This document shows, one piece after another, positions 16,514 through 24,271 of a DNA stretch of 64,000 nucleotides (positions within the stretch are counted from its first letter, which is position 1; the number at the start of each line of letters is the position of its first letter). Position numbers and translations under genes: made by a program. The stretch covers positions 124,001-188,000 of the forward strand of contig CAWDWB010000004.1 of the NCBI GenBank assembly GCA_963805925.1. The letters run 5' to 3'. The stretch is from CAMPKL01 sp963805925 (GTDB lineage: Bacteria > Acidobacteriota > Terriglobia > Bryobacterales > UBA6623). The notes beneath the pieces were generated by a model. That model made no database searches. It saw only the letters and a program-made list of their open reading frames with translations, and was not told the origin of the DNA.

Positions 16514-18228
16514 GATGAATATTCTCTCAAGTTACGGATCTCTCGTATCTGTCCGGGAAAACGCTCCTGGAAAGCCTGCACGTCCGGATCGGCCAGAGCT
16601 CGCTTTGCCGCTTCACTCTCCATCTCAGACGTCTCGTTCGCGGCCGTGCCCTCGTTTGTCTGGGGCGAGGCTATCGCAGGGCTGCTGTCCGCGGAATCTT
16701 CACCCAGCTTAACCGGCGCGATACCGGCCTTCTTCGCGGCCGCTTCGATCGATGACCAACAAAGCTCGATCGTCGTCCGATCCATCGGCGAAGGGCGCAC
16801 GATTCCGCCCGAGCCCAATTCTTCAACGCCGCCATGCTGTACCGCGTCCGCCGCAAAATCCTCGCCCGCATCCCTCAGCGCTTCCAGCAGACGCGCCTTG
16901 GGGGAACCGTCCGCCGACGCTGACTTCGCTGCCGGGGTAGCTGGGGGAGCCGCAGGTGCCGCTTTTGGCTGCTTCGCTGCGGGCTCCGGGGCCGTCTTCT
17001 GGGCCGTCGCCGCGGGCGGTCGGACGGCTGCAGTCGACCGCGCCTGCGGCGTACCCGAATCGCTCTGGGGCTTCGGGCGGCCGCCAGAAGAAGGCGCGGC
17101 GGAACCGCCGAGTTCCGCGATGACGTCTTCCAAGGCCCGTAGACGACCCGCATAGACCAATTTCAGCAATCCCAATTCCATGCGGAAACGGGGCTGGGTC
17201 GCATGCTGCAGTTCGCGGTAAAGATCCAGCAAAATCTGCGTGTATCGGCTCAAATCCTCTTGCGAGAAATCCGCCAGCACCTTCTCCGCTCGACCCCTCT
17301 CACCCGAGCCCGCCGCGACAAGCTTCGTGTCGGGACCGGCGATCTTCATCACCATCAGGTTGCGGAACTGGCGACACAACTCGCCGATGAACTGCTGCGA
17401 GTGCCGTCCCTCGCGGAAGCTGCGGTCGACAACGTCCAGCATGGCCGGGGCGTCGCCTTCCTTCAGGGCCCGGAGGATTCGCTCCGAGACCTCCGACGGA
17501 ATCGCTCCCAGCAAGTTGCGGACGGCATCCGCATCGAGTTTGGCCCCGCACGAGGCGATCGCCTGGTCCAAGGTCGACTCGGAATCGCGAATCGAACCGT
17601 CGCCCGCTAGGGCGATAGCCACCAGCGCGTCATCGTCCGCCTCGACACCTTCCTGGCTGCAGATCCAACGCAGGCGATCGACGACCTGGTCCAGGTCCAC
17701 CGTTCGGAACTGGAAGCTTTGACAGCGCGAGTGGATCGTTGCCGGAATCGCCTGGGGTTCGGTTGTGCAGAGGACGAAAACGACCCATTCCGGCGGCTCT
17801 TCCAGCGTCTTCAGCAGCGCATTGAAAGCGTCCGTGGTGATCTGGTGCGCCTCGTCGATGATGAAAATTTTGAAGCGGTCGCGAGCCGGCCGGTAGCGCA
17901 CGCTTTCTCGCAATTCGCGAATATCGTCGATCCGGCGGTTCGAGGCGGCGTCGATCTCGACGACGTCGATCGTCGATCCGGCGGCGATCTCCTTGCAGAC
18001 CGGATCGTCCGGGTCAGGGTTGCTGCTCGGGCCGTCGGTGCAGTTGAGACACATGGCCAGAATGCGCGCCATGGTGGTCTTGCCGGTGCCTCGGGGACCC
18101 GAAAAAATATATCCGTGCCCGATTCGATTTTGTTCGATCGCGTTAGCGATGGTCTGCTTGACGTGGTCTTGGCTGACGACGTCTGAGAACCGCTGGGGGC
18201 GGTACTTGCGGGCGATAACCTGGTACAT
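16510..18228 (-). CDS. dnaX: DNA polymerase III subunit gamma/tau
   Basis: Clamp-loader ATPase subunit of 572 residues. Opening YQVIARKYRPQRFSDVVSQ, Walker A GPRGTGKTTMAR (about 44-55), Walker B IFIIDEAHQIT, sensor FVLCTTEPQAIPATI and the arginine-finger region SRCQSFQFR are all present. A Pro/Ala-rich linker (about 365-430) leads to a C-terminal domain. The zinc module is reduced: Cys63 and Cys78 match E. coli Cys64 and Cys79, but the two middle positions are Asp72 and Asp75. No A-rich frameshift heptamer stood out, so a separate gamma form is not supported. It starts the dnaX-ybaB-recR operon and lies just downstream of the SRP RNA. Confidence 0.97.
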   Translation of the reverse strand: MYQVIARKYRPQRFSDVVSQDHVKQTIANAIEQNRIGHGYIFSGPRGTGKTTMARILAMCLNCTDGPSSNPDPDDPVCKEIAAGSTIDVVEIDAASNRRIDDIRELRESVRYRPARDRFKIFIIDEAHQITTDAFNALLKTLEEPPEWVVFVLCTTEPQAIPATIHSRCQSFQFRTVDLDQVVDRLRWICSQEGVEADDDALVAIALAGDGSIRDSESTLDQAIASCGAKLDADAVRNLLGAIPSEVSERILRALKEGDAPAMLDVVDRSFREGRHSQQFIGELCRQFRNLMVMKIAGPDTKLVAAGSGERGRAEKVLADFSQEDLSRYTQILLDLYRELQHATQPRFRMELGLLKLVYAGRLRALEDVIAELGGSAAPSSGGRPKPQSDSGTPQARSTAAVRPPAATAQKTAPEPAAKQPKAAPAAPPATPAAKSASADGSPKARLLEALRDAGEDFAADAVQHGGVEELGSGGIVRPSPMDRTTIELCWSSIEAAAKKAGIAPVKLGEDSADSSPAIASPQTNEGTAANETSEMESEAAKRALADPDVQAFQERFPGQIREIRNLREYSS

Positions 18229-18323
18229 CGAAGAGCGGCCTAACGACGAGAAGAAAGCCTGGAGCCCCGGAGGCTGCGCTCGGCAAGTCGCATAGTATCA
18301 CGCACCGGCTAGAGGGGCTTGTA

Positions 18324-18433
18324 GAGGGCTCCGGGTGGACCGCGGCACGCGGCAGAGACCGTTGCGGCTGCTTCCTTCCGGACCTGACCGATTTGGCGGC
18401 GTACCACTGCACGGCGCCCGGAACCCAGCCCTC
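18324..18433 (-). ncRNA. ffs: Signal recognition particle RNA, small bacterial (4.5S) type
   Basis: The minus strand carries GGTCAGGTCCGGAAGGAAGC, continuing AGCC, at about 18367-18390. This is the near-invariant core of bacterial SRP RNA that binds the Ffh M-domain and forms the GGAA tetraloop. The flanks pair: GAGGGCT at 18433-18427 pairs with AGCCCTC at 18330-18324, giving a single hairpin of about 110 nt, as in E. coli 4.5S RNA. Exact ends are estimated from this closing stem. The partner protein Ffh is encoded at 35091. A position just upstream of dnaX is common in bacteria. Confidence 0.93.
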
Positions 18434-18557
18434 ACCTTAGCACGCAAACAGCGCGCCTTTGTGCCTGGAAGCGCTGCTCTCCGAGGGGAGGTTGCGACTC
18501 TTTGTTATAGTGATCTAGGGCGGCTTTCGCCGCGAAGCGCCGCCGCAGGAGGGCTGA

Positions 18558-18806
18558 TTGGGTAGACCGAGCACCAGTTTCCAGAAACGCCAACGTGAAA
18601 TGCTGAAGCGCGAGAAGCGCAAGGCGAAGGAAGAGAAGAAGGAAGAGCGGAAAGCATCCGGCGAAGCCGGCGGCGCCCCCATCGAGATGATGGACCCCGC
18701 AGACCTTGGTCTTCCGGGTCTGGAATCGATCCGCTCCGAAGAACACCGCGTGCCCGCTGATATTCAAGCCGCCCTTGAGGTGGCTAACGATACCGCGGAC
18801 AGATAA
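18558..18806 (+). CDS. Small basic, lysine-rich conserved hypothetical protein
   Basis: Protein of 82 residues read from TTG at 18558, with an excellent ribosome-binding site (AGGAGGG, 18548-18554) supporting this start. The N-terminal half is strongly charged, FQKRQREMLKREKRKAKEEK, and probably helical. The C-terminal half is acidic and ends near EEHRVPADIQAALEVAN. Short proteins opening with a G-R-P-S-x-x-F-x-K-R-x-R-E pattern occur in several delta-proteobacterial and acidobacterial genomes; I recall no function for them. The charge suggests nucleic-acid or ribosome contact, but that is speculation. Confidence 0.7.
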   Translation: MGRPSTSFQKRQREMLKREKRKAKEEKKEERKASGEAGGAPIEMMDPADLGLPGLESIRSEEHRVPADIQAALEVANDTADR

Positions 18807-18861
18807 ACCCCCAGCCGGACTTCGATAGCGGCTCACTTCTGCAAGCAGGCACAGCAGCCTC

Positions 18862-19095
18862 ATGTTGGTTGGTACTGATTTTCTCTGGAAAGCAATGACC
18901 GTGGGTTCCTTACGGGCCTTGCTGGTCCAGTTCTCTGATCAGGATTGGATCTATGCGGACCGCAACGGCGACCTAGCCGTCATCCGCGCCGAAAACTTCT
19001 CTCACGAGAAGAACCGCGCCTATCCCGGCGACGCGGTCATCGACCTGATGACCGAAAAAGTCGCCACGGGCAAGCGCGAACCCCTCTCCGAGTAA
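18862..19095 (+). CDS. Small hypothetical protein
   Basis: Open frame of 77 residues from ATG 18862, with a second in-frame ATG at 18895 that may be the true start. It contains LLVQFSDQDWIYADRNGDLA and VIDLMTEKVATGKRE. I do not recognise the family. Acid-aromatic stretches and the lack of a signal or membrane segment point to a small soluble protein. It lies 55 bp after the basic 82-residue protein, in the same direction, so the two may be co-transcribed. Codon usage looks like that of the neighbouring genes. Confidence 0.5.
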   Translation: MLVGTDFLWKAMTVGSLRALLVQFSDQDWIYADRNGDLAVIRAENFSHEKNRAYPGDAVIDLMTEKVATGKREPLSE

Positions 19096-19124
19096 CCGAT
19101 TAGGGGCTCTCCCATCCAGAATGC

Positions 19125-19304
19125 TTAGTCGGCTTCGCCGACGGACTCAGTAGATTGAGCCTCTGGTCCGGAAGAATCTTTGCCGGGTTGCTGCTCGCGA
19201 ACGACGGCTTCGGCGATCACTTCGATTCTTTGGATCGCCAGTTTGACCCGATCCAACTCGGCCCGAAGCGCCTTGATGGCCTCGTCGAGACTCTTGATAT
19301 CCAC
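19125..19304 (-). CDS. Short coiled-coil protein, 59 residues
   Basis: On the minus strand a GTG at 19304 opens a frame of 59 codons ending in TAA at 19125. The product begins MDIKSLDEAIKALRAELD and continues RVKLAIQRIEVIAEAVVR, a clear heptad pattern of about 37 residues, then a hydrophilic acidic tail rich in Ser, Glu and Gln. The regular a/d spacing and third-position GC preference on this strand make it more convincing than the overlapping plus-strand frames. The ribosome-binding site is weak. No family is recognised; a small dimerising helix is likely. Confidence 0.5.
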   Translation of the reverse strand: MDIKSLDEAIKALRAELDRVKLAIQRIEVIAEAVVREQQPGKDSSGPEAQSTESVGEAD

Positions 19305-19369
19305 ACCCGATCAATCGGCCGTTCCGTCCCCCGCCTGCAGGCGCCTAGCGCGAAAGGCGGTGTGGGGCG

Positions 19370-19786
19370 ATGATAAGTAGTAGGACACGAATCGTGAAGT
19401 GGATCCGCTTGTTGCCAATTGGACTGGTTTTCGTGTGCCTGCCGTTGATCGCGGCGCCGGCACAGCACGATGTATCGCCGCGTGAAGCTCGCCAGATCGG
19501 CAAAGAACATCAAAAAGATGCTCGAAGGCTGGCGAAACGCACCCAGCGGGCAGCCAAACAGCGCCAAAAGGACGTCGCCCGCGAAATCAAGCGCCGGGAC
19601 CGCGAACGCCGTCGCGAAACCAAGCAACTGACGAAGAGCCTGCGCGAGCGAGGCAGGCAAGTAGAAGCCCGTGCAGCCAAGCCGGAAAAACCGGCTCCAC
19701 CCGACAAAAGCGACGCACCGAGCAAGCAACAATCCAACCCCATCGAGCTACTACGCGAATATTCAGGCTCCGAGCCCAAGCAGTAA
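19370..19786 (+). CDS. Secreted, highly basic alpha-helical hypothetical protein
   Basis: Protein of 138 residues with an N-terminal signal-like segment (IRLLPIGLVFVCLPLIAAPA, about 12-31). A long Lys/Arg/Glu/Gln-rich helix follows (SPREARQIGKEHQKDARRLA through RRDRERRRETKQLTK), then a Pro/Lys-rich tail. It looks like a periplasmic or surface-attached helical protein. I know no family or function. It is the last of four small genes between the SRP RNA and lpd, and precedes lpd by 55 bp. Confidence 0.6.
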   Translation: MISSRTRIVKWIRLLPIGLVFVCLPLIAAPAQHDVSPREARQIGKEHQKDARRLAKRTQRAAKQRQKDVAREIKRRDRERRRETKQLTKSLRERGRQVEARAAKPEKPAPPDKSDAPSKQQSNPIELLREYSGSEPKQ

Positions 19787-19841
19787 CAGCGTTTGAAGGC
19801 CCGTGCCCTGCCCCGCGTTGATACACTGGAACCTTCGCCTT

Positions 19842-21236
19842 ATGGACTATGATGTTCTGATCCTCGGGAGCGGCCCCGGCGGTTACGTCGCCGCAATTCG
19901 CGCCGCACAGTACGGCCTCAAGGTCGCCTGCATCGAGAAGGACCCCAAGCTCGGGGGCACCTGTCTCCTCGTTGGGTGCGTTCCCACCAAGGCCTACCTG
20001 CACTACGCCGATCTCTACGAAAACTTCAAGCATAGTGCCGACTTCGGCATTGACCACGGCGCGCTGACCCTCAACATGGCCAAGATGCGCGGCGAGAAGC
20101 AAAAGATCGTCGATAAGCATTCCGGCGGTATCGGTATGCTGTTCAAGAAGAACAAGGTCGAGTCGATCGCGGGATACGGTCGTCTGCTCGGCGGCGGCAA
20201 GGTCGAGATCGCCGGCCCCAAGGGCAAGAGCGTCGTTCAAGCCAAAACGATCATCCTCGCCACCGGCTCGCGTGCTCGCATGCTGCCCAACCTGGAGCCG
20301 GACCCCGAGCGGATTCTGACCAACATCGAGATTCTCGAAATGGGAACCATTCCGAAGTCGCTTGCCGTCATTGGCGGTGGCGCGGTCGGCATGGAGTTTG
20401 CCTCCGTGTTCAACAGCTTCGGCACAAAGTGCACCGTTTTTGAGATGCTGCCGCGTGTGCTGCCGCCTGAAGACGAAGACGTCTCCAAAGAGATTAAGAA
20501 GGCCTTTGAAAAGCGCGGCATCGTGATCCACGTCGACACCAAGGTCGAGTCGATTAAAAAGAATCCGAAATCCGTCGCCCTCGAGTTCAAAGGTAAAGAC
20601 GGAAAGCTGCAAAAGATGACCGTTGAGAAGTTACTCGTCGCCGTCGGACGTGCGCCCAATACCGAAGACATCGGCTTGGAGAACACCAAGATCGTCGCCG
20701 ACCGAGGCTTCATCAAGGTGGACGAGTTCATGCGGACCTCCGAGCCGGGCGTCTATGCGATCGGCGACATCGTCGCCGGAACGCCGCAGCTGGCGCACAC
20801 CGCCTCGATGGAAGGCATCGTGGCCGCCGGGCACATCGCCGGCAAGCCGGTCGAGCCGATCAACTATCAGCTCAATCCGAACGCCACCTATTGCGAGCCG
20901 CAAGTTGCCAGTGTCGGCCTCACTGAGAAGCAGGCGAAAGACAAAGGCTACAAAGTAAAGACCGGCAGGTTCCCCTTCGCGGGCAACAGCAAGGCCTCCA
21001 TCCTCGGTGCGCACGGCGGTTTCATCAAGGTCGTGACCGATGAGACCTACGGCGAGATCCTTGGCGTGCATATGATCGGACCGCTAGTCACCGAGATCAT
21101 CGCCGAGGCAGTCGTTGCTATGAAAGCCGAAGCGACCGTGGAAACGATGGTCAACACCATCCACGCGCATCCAACGCTGCCTGAGGCGTTGCAAGACGCC
21201 TTCAACGCTGTGTCCGGCATGCAGATCAACGGGTAA
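19842..21236 (+). CDS. lpdA: Dihydrolipoyl dehydrogenase (E3)
   Basis: FAD flavoenzyme of 464 residues that reoxidises dihydrolipoamide with NAD+ in 2-oxo acid dehydrogenase complexes. YDVLILGSGPGGYVAAIRAA binds FAD, GGTCLLVGCVPTKAYL holds the redox disulfide, VIGGGAVGMEFASVF binds NAD, YAIGDIVAGTPQLAH is the second FAD motif, and HAHPTLPEALQDA carries the catalytic His-Glu pair. The ATG at 19842 gives the standard MDYDVL start; an upstream codon at 19803 would add 13 atypical residues. It is followed after 3 bp by lipB and then by an E2 gene, a tight operon. Confidence 0.96.
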   Translation: MDYDVLILGSGPGGYVAAIRAAQYGLKVACIEKDPKLGGTCLLVGCVPTKAYLHYADLYENFKHSADFGIDHGALTLNMAKMRGEKQKIVDKHSGGIGMLFKKNKVESIAGYGRLLGGGKVEIAGPKGKSVVQAKTIILATGSRARMLPNLEPDPERILTNIEILEMGTIPKSLAVIGGGAVGMEFASVFNSFGTKCTVFEMLPRVLPPEDEDVSKEIKKAFEKRGIVIHVDTKVESIKKNPKSVALEFKGKDGKLQKMTVEKLLVAVGRAPNTEDIGLENTKIVADRGFIKVDEFMRTSEPGVYAIGDIVAGTPQLAHTASMEGIVAAGHIAGKPVEPINYQLNPNATYCEPQVASVGLTEKQAKDKGYKVKTGRFPFAGNSKASILGAHGGFIKVVTDETYGEILGVHMIGPLVTEIIAEAVVAMKAEATVETMVNTIHAHPTLPEALQDAFNAVSGMQING

Positions 21237-21239
21237 TCG

Positions 21240-21974
21240 ATGACGGCCATAGCCGCAGTCGAAACAGAAACACAGCCGGAGTTCTCCGCAGAGAGTTCGG
21301 CGCGTACCTGTTTGTGGCAGGATCTCGGCCGCGTCGATTATCGCGCCGCCTGGGATCTTCAGCTCCAGCACGTCGAGCGACTCAAGCGGGAAGGCGGCCA
21401 GGACTGTCTATTTTTCGTCGAGCACCCGCACGTGGTCACGTTCGGCCGCAACGGCAAAGACGAGAATCTGCTCGTTTCCAAGGACCGGCTGAACCAACTC
21501 GGCATCGACTATCAAGAGACCGACCGCGGCGGCGACGTGACCTATCACGGCCCGGGCCAACTGGTCTGCTACCCCGTGATGGATCTGAAGCGTTGGAAGC
21601 GTGACGTCGGCGCCTATCTTCGAGCTCTCGAAGAGGTTTTGATTCTGACGCTGGCCGACTACGGTCTCGAAGGTCGCCGGGACCCCAGCGCCACCGGAGC
21701 GTGGGTCGGCGACGCCAAAGTCGCAGCGATGGGCGTACATTTGAGCCGCTGGGTCACCTCCCACGGCTTTGCGCTCAACGTGAACACGGATTTAGATTAC
21801 TTCCGCTACATTGTGCCTTGCGGCCTGACTCGGCCCGTGACGTCCATGGAGAAACTGCTCGGTCAGTCTCCGGACGTCAATCAGCTCCGAATAAGAATTC
21901 TGGAGCGCTTCGGGACAGTTTTCCGCCGCACCATGATTCCAAGCGGTTCAGCAAGTATTGAGAGAGGGAGTTAG
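21240..21974 (+). CDS. lipB: Octanoyl-[acyl carrier protein]:protein N-octanoyltransferase
   Basis: Protein of 244 residues, slightly long because of about 25 extra N-terminal residues. LipB moves octanoate from acyl carrier protein to the lipoyl lysine of E2 subunits; LipA then adds sulfur. RGGDVTYHGPGQLVCYPVMD is the family signature, DAKVAAMGVHLSRWVTSHGF contains the catalytic lysine, and IVPCGLTRPVTSM contains the catalytic cysteine. It lies between lpd and the E2 gene with gaps of 3 and 2 bp, so lipoylation enzyme and lipoylated substrate are made together. lipA is not in the window. Confidence 0.96.
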   Translation: MTAIAAVETETQPEFSAESSARTCLWQDLGRVDYRAAWDLQLQHVERLKREGGQDCLFFVEHPHVVTFGRNGKDENLLVSKDRLNQLGIDYQETDRGGDVTYHGPGQLVCYPVMDLKRWKRDVGAYLRALEEVLILTLADYGLEGRRDPSATGAWVGDAKVAAMGVHLSRWVTSHGFALNVNTDLDYFRYIVPCGLTRPVTSMEKLLGQSPDVNQLRIRILERFGTVFRRTMIPSGSASIERGS

Positions 21975-21976
21975 TC

Positions 21977-23272
21977 ATGATCGACGTCGTAATGCCCCAG
22001 ATGGGCGAAAGCATCGTAGAGGGCACGATCACCAAGTGGCTCAAACAAGTCGGCGATAAAGTCGAGAAAGACGAAGCCTTGTTTGAGATCTCTACCGACA
22101 AAGTTGACTCCGAGGTGCCCGCCGAACACGCCGGGATTCTGAAAGAGATCCTCGCGGAAGAGGGAACAGTCGTGGCCATCGGCACGGTCGTCGCCAAGAT
22201 GGAAGCAGCGGACGGCTCCAGCACTCCCGCTCCCGCCGCCGAAGAAAAGCCGGCAGCGGAGCCGGTAGCTGCGGCGCCTACTCCTGTTCCGGCTGCGGCC
22301 GCCCCGGCTGCCGCGGCTCCTGTCGCAGCCGCGACCGGTTCGGTTCGCTCATCGCCCCTCGTCAAACGCATGGCCCGCGAAATGGGCATCGACCTTGGCC
22401 AAGTCACGGGAACCGGCCAGGGTGGACGCATTTCGAAGAAAGACCTCGAAGCCTTCACCGCCGGCGGCGGCGCTCCAAAAAAGCCCGCGGCCGCTACGCC
22501 CAGCGCGCCGGCCGGCCGGCCGGTTACGCCCACTGGCGGTTACGATCCCTTCCCTGCAGCGCCCGACTCTCGCTTCGGCGACTACTACGTCGAGCCGCTC
22601 TCGACCATGCGCAAGGCCATCGCTGAACACATGGTGCGCTCGATGCACCATACGGCGCCGCATGTCTCGATGATCCATCAGATTGACTGCACGCCCATCG
22701 TCAAGGCGCGCGCGGCGGCGAAAGATAAGTTCCTGGAGCAAAACGGCACGAAGCTCACCTTCATGCCCTTCTTCCTCAAGGCGGCGGCAATTGCTCTTAA
22801 GGAGTACCCGACCGTCAACGCATCGCTCGACGGTTCCGACGTGGTCATGCACCGCGACGTCAACATCGGCATCGCCGTGGCCTTGGACTGGGGCTTGATG
22901 GTGCCGGTCATCAAGCAGGCCGATAGCCTGTCGATCGTCGGACTGCAAAAGGCCGTCAACGATCTCGCTGACCGAGCTCGCAAGAAGCAGCTCAAGCCCG
23001 ACGAACTCTCGCAATCGACCTTCTCGGTCTCCAACTACGGCGGCTACGGCTCCCTTTTCGGTACGCCGGCGATCAACCAGCCCAACTCCTGTTTGCTGGG
23101 CCTCGGGGCCTTGCACAAGGCCCCGATCGTCATCGACGACGCCATCGCCATTCGCACCATCTGCTATGCCACGCTGACCATCGACCATCGCCTAGTCGAC
23201 GGCGCACTAGCGGCGATGTTCCTCGAAAAGATGCGCTCGGTCATCGAGAACTGGACCGAAAGCGTCCTCTAG
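21977..23272 (+). CDS. 2-oxo acid dehydrogenase E2 (dihydrolipoamide acyltransferase)
   Basis: Protein of 431 residues. One N-terminal lipoyl domain (1-80) has the lipoylated lysine in EISTDKVDSEVPA. An Ala/Pro-rich linker, a peripheral-subunit binding domain (SSPLVKRMAREMGIDLGQVT, about 117-150), a second linker and the catalytic acyltransferase domain follow. The active site is TIDHRLVDGALAAMF near the C-terminus, with the usual HRxxDG. The E-I-S-T-D-K-V-D-S-E-V box and single lipoyl domain fit branched-chain or 2-oxoglutarate E2 more than a multi-lipoyl pyruvate E2, but the substrate is not certain. E1 genes are not in the window. Confidence 0.92.
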   Translation: MIDVVMPQMGESIVEGTITKWLKQVGDKVEKDEALFEISTDKVDSEVPAEHAGILKEILAEEGTVVAIGTVVAKMEAADGSSTPAPAAEEKPAAEPVAAAPTPVPAAAAPAAAAPVAAATGSVRSSPLVKRMAREMGIDLGQVTGTGQGGRISKKDLEAFTAGGGAPKKPAAATPSAPAGRPVTPTGGYDPFPAAPDSRFGDYYVEPLSTMRKAIAEHMVRSMHHTAPHVSMIHQIDCTPIVKARAAAKDKFLEQNGTKLTFMPFFLKAAAIALKEYPTVNASLDGSDVVMHRDVNIGIAVALDWGLMVPVIKQADSLSIVGLQKAVNDLADRARKKQLKPDELSQSTFSVSNYGGYGSLFGTPAINQPNSCLLGLGALHKAPIVIDDAIAIRTICYATLTIDHRLVDGALAAMFLEKMRSVIENWTESVL

Positions 23273-23306
23273 CGCCGTCGCCGCATTGTGATAGGCTAGC
23301 GCCCGC

Positions 23307-24252
23307 ATGGGAAAGAACTCTGTTGTCCTCCTCGCGGCGCTAGCCTTTTCCTGTTCTTCGCCGGAGCCCTCCGCCGAGACCCGAGCGGCCAAGCCGCAAG
23401 CGGAGCCCGTTCTAGTCGCCGAAATCGGAAACTTCAACGAAGGCATCGTTGTCGACCACGACGGCAACCTTTACGTCTCCCACGAAGACCAGATCAGCCG
23501 CATCTCGCCCAGCGGCGATATCTCTGCCTGGGCCAGCACGCCCTCTCCCAATGGCCACAAGGTCATGGCCGACGGCAGGCACGTCATTTGCGACAGGGAA
23601 GGCGCCGTCTACATCCTCGACGCCGCCGGCGAAGTTATCCGCAAGATCGAGGTGCCAACCGGCGCCAACGACGTGGCGCTCGACGGCGCAGGCGGGTTTT
23701 ACTTCTCCTCGCCCTACGGATCGCAGGAAGATCCAAGCGTCGGCAAGGTGTATCACGTGGACGCCGGCGGCGGACTCGCCATCGTCGCGACCGGTATCCA
23801 CTACCCCAACGGCATCGTCTTACGTCCTGACGGTCAGGCGCTAATCGTCGGCGAGAGCTTCGCCAATCGAATTCTCGAATTCCCCGTTGAATCCCCCGGA
23901 AAACTAGGCGAGCGAAAGCTCTTTGCCGTCATGCCCGGCGCCGAGACCTTCGACCCGGCTAATCATCTGGCCGGCCCGCTTCCCGACGGCATGACCTTCG
24001 ATACCGACGGCAATCTGTACGTCGCCAACTATGGAGCGGGCGCCGTACGAGTCTTCGGCCCGTCCGGCGCCCTGAATTAGAAGCATCGATACAGGGGCGA
24101 GGTTTACGTCGAACGTGGCCTTCCTCGGCCCCGAAAGGAATCAACTCTACGCAGTGGGCAGCACTGGCCCAACACAGCAGAGCACCGGCGTCGTGATGCG
24201 CATCGATCTGCCCGGCGTGACCGGCGTAGCAATACTGCCCGACGCGCCCTAG
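23307..24252 (+). pseudogene. Secreted SMP-30/gluconolactonase-like beta-propeller, frameshifted
   Basis: The open frame from ATG 23307 gives a lipoprotein-like or Sec signal (VVLLAALAFSCSSPEPS, with a possible lipobox LAFSC) and propeller blades such as GIVVDHDGNLYVSHEDQI, GHKVMADGRHVICDREG, HYPNGIVLRPDGQALIVGES and DGMTFDTDGNLYVANYGAG. It stops at 24080 after 257 residues. The remaining blade is read in a different frame from about 24076 to a TAG at 24252: GARFTSNVAFLGPERNQLYA then GVVMRIDLPGVTG. One extra A in the CTGAATT at 24072-24078 would restore a single frame of about 314 residues. SMP-30-like proteins are often lactonases, but the substrate here is unknown. Decay or sequencing error are both possible. 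Confidence 0.8.
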
Positions 24253-24271
24253 ACTTCCATACCCAGGGACC

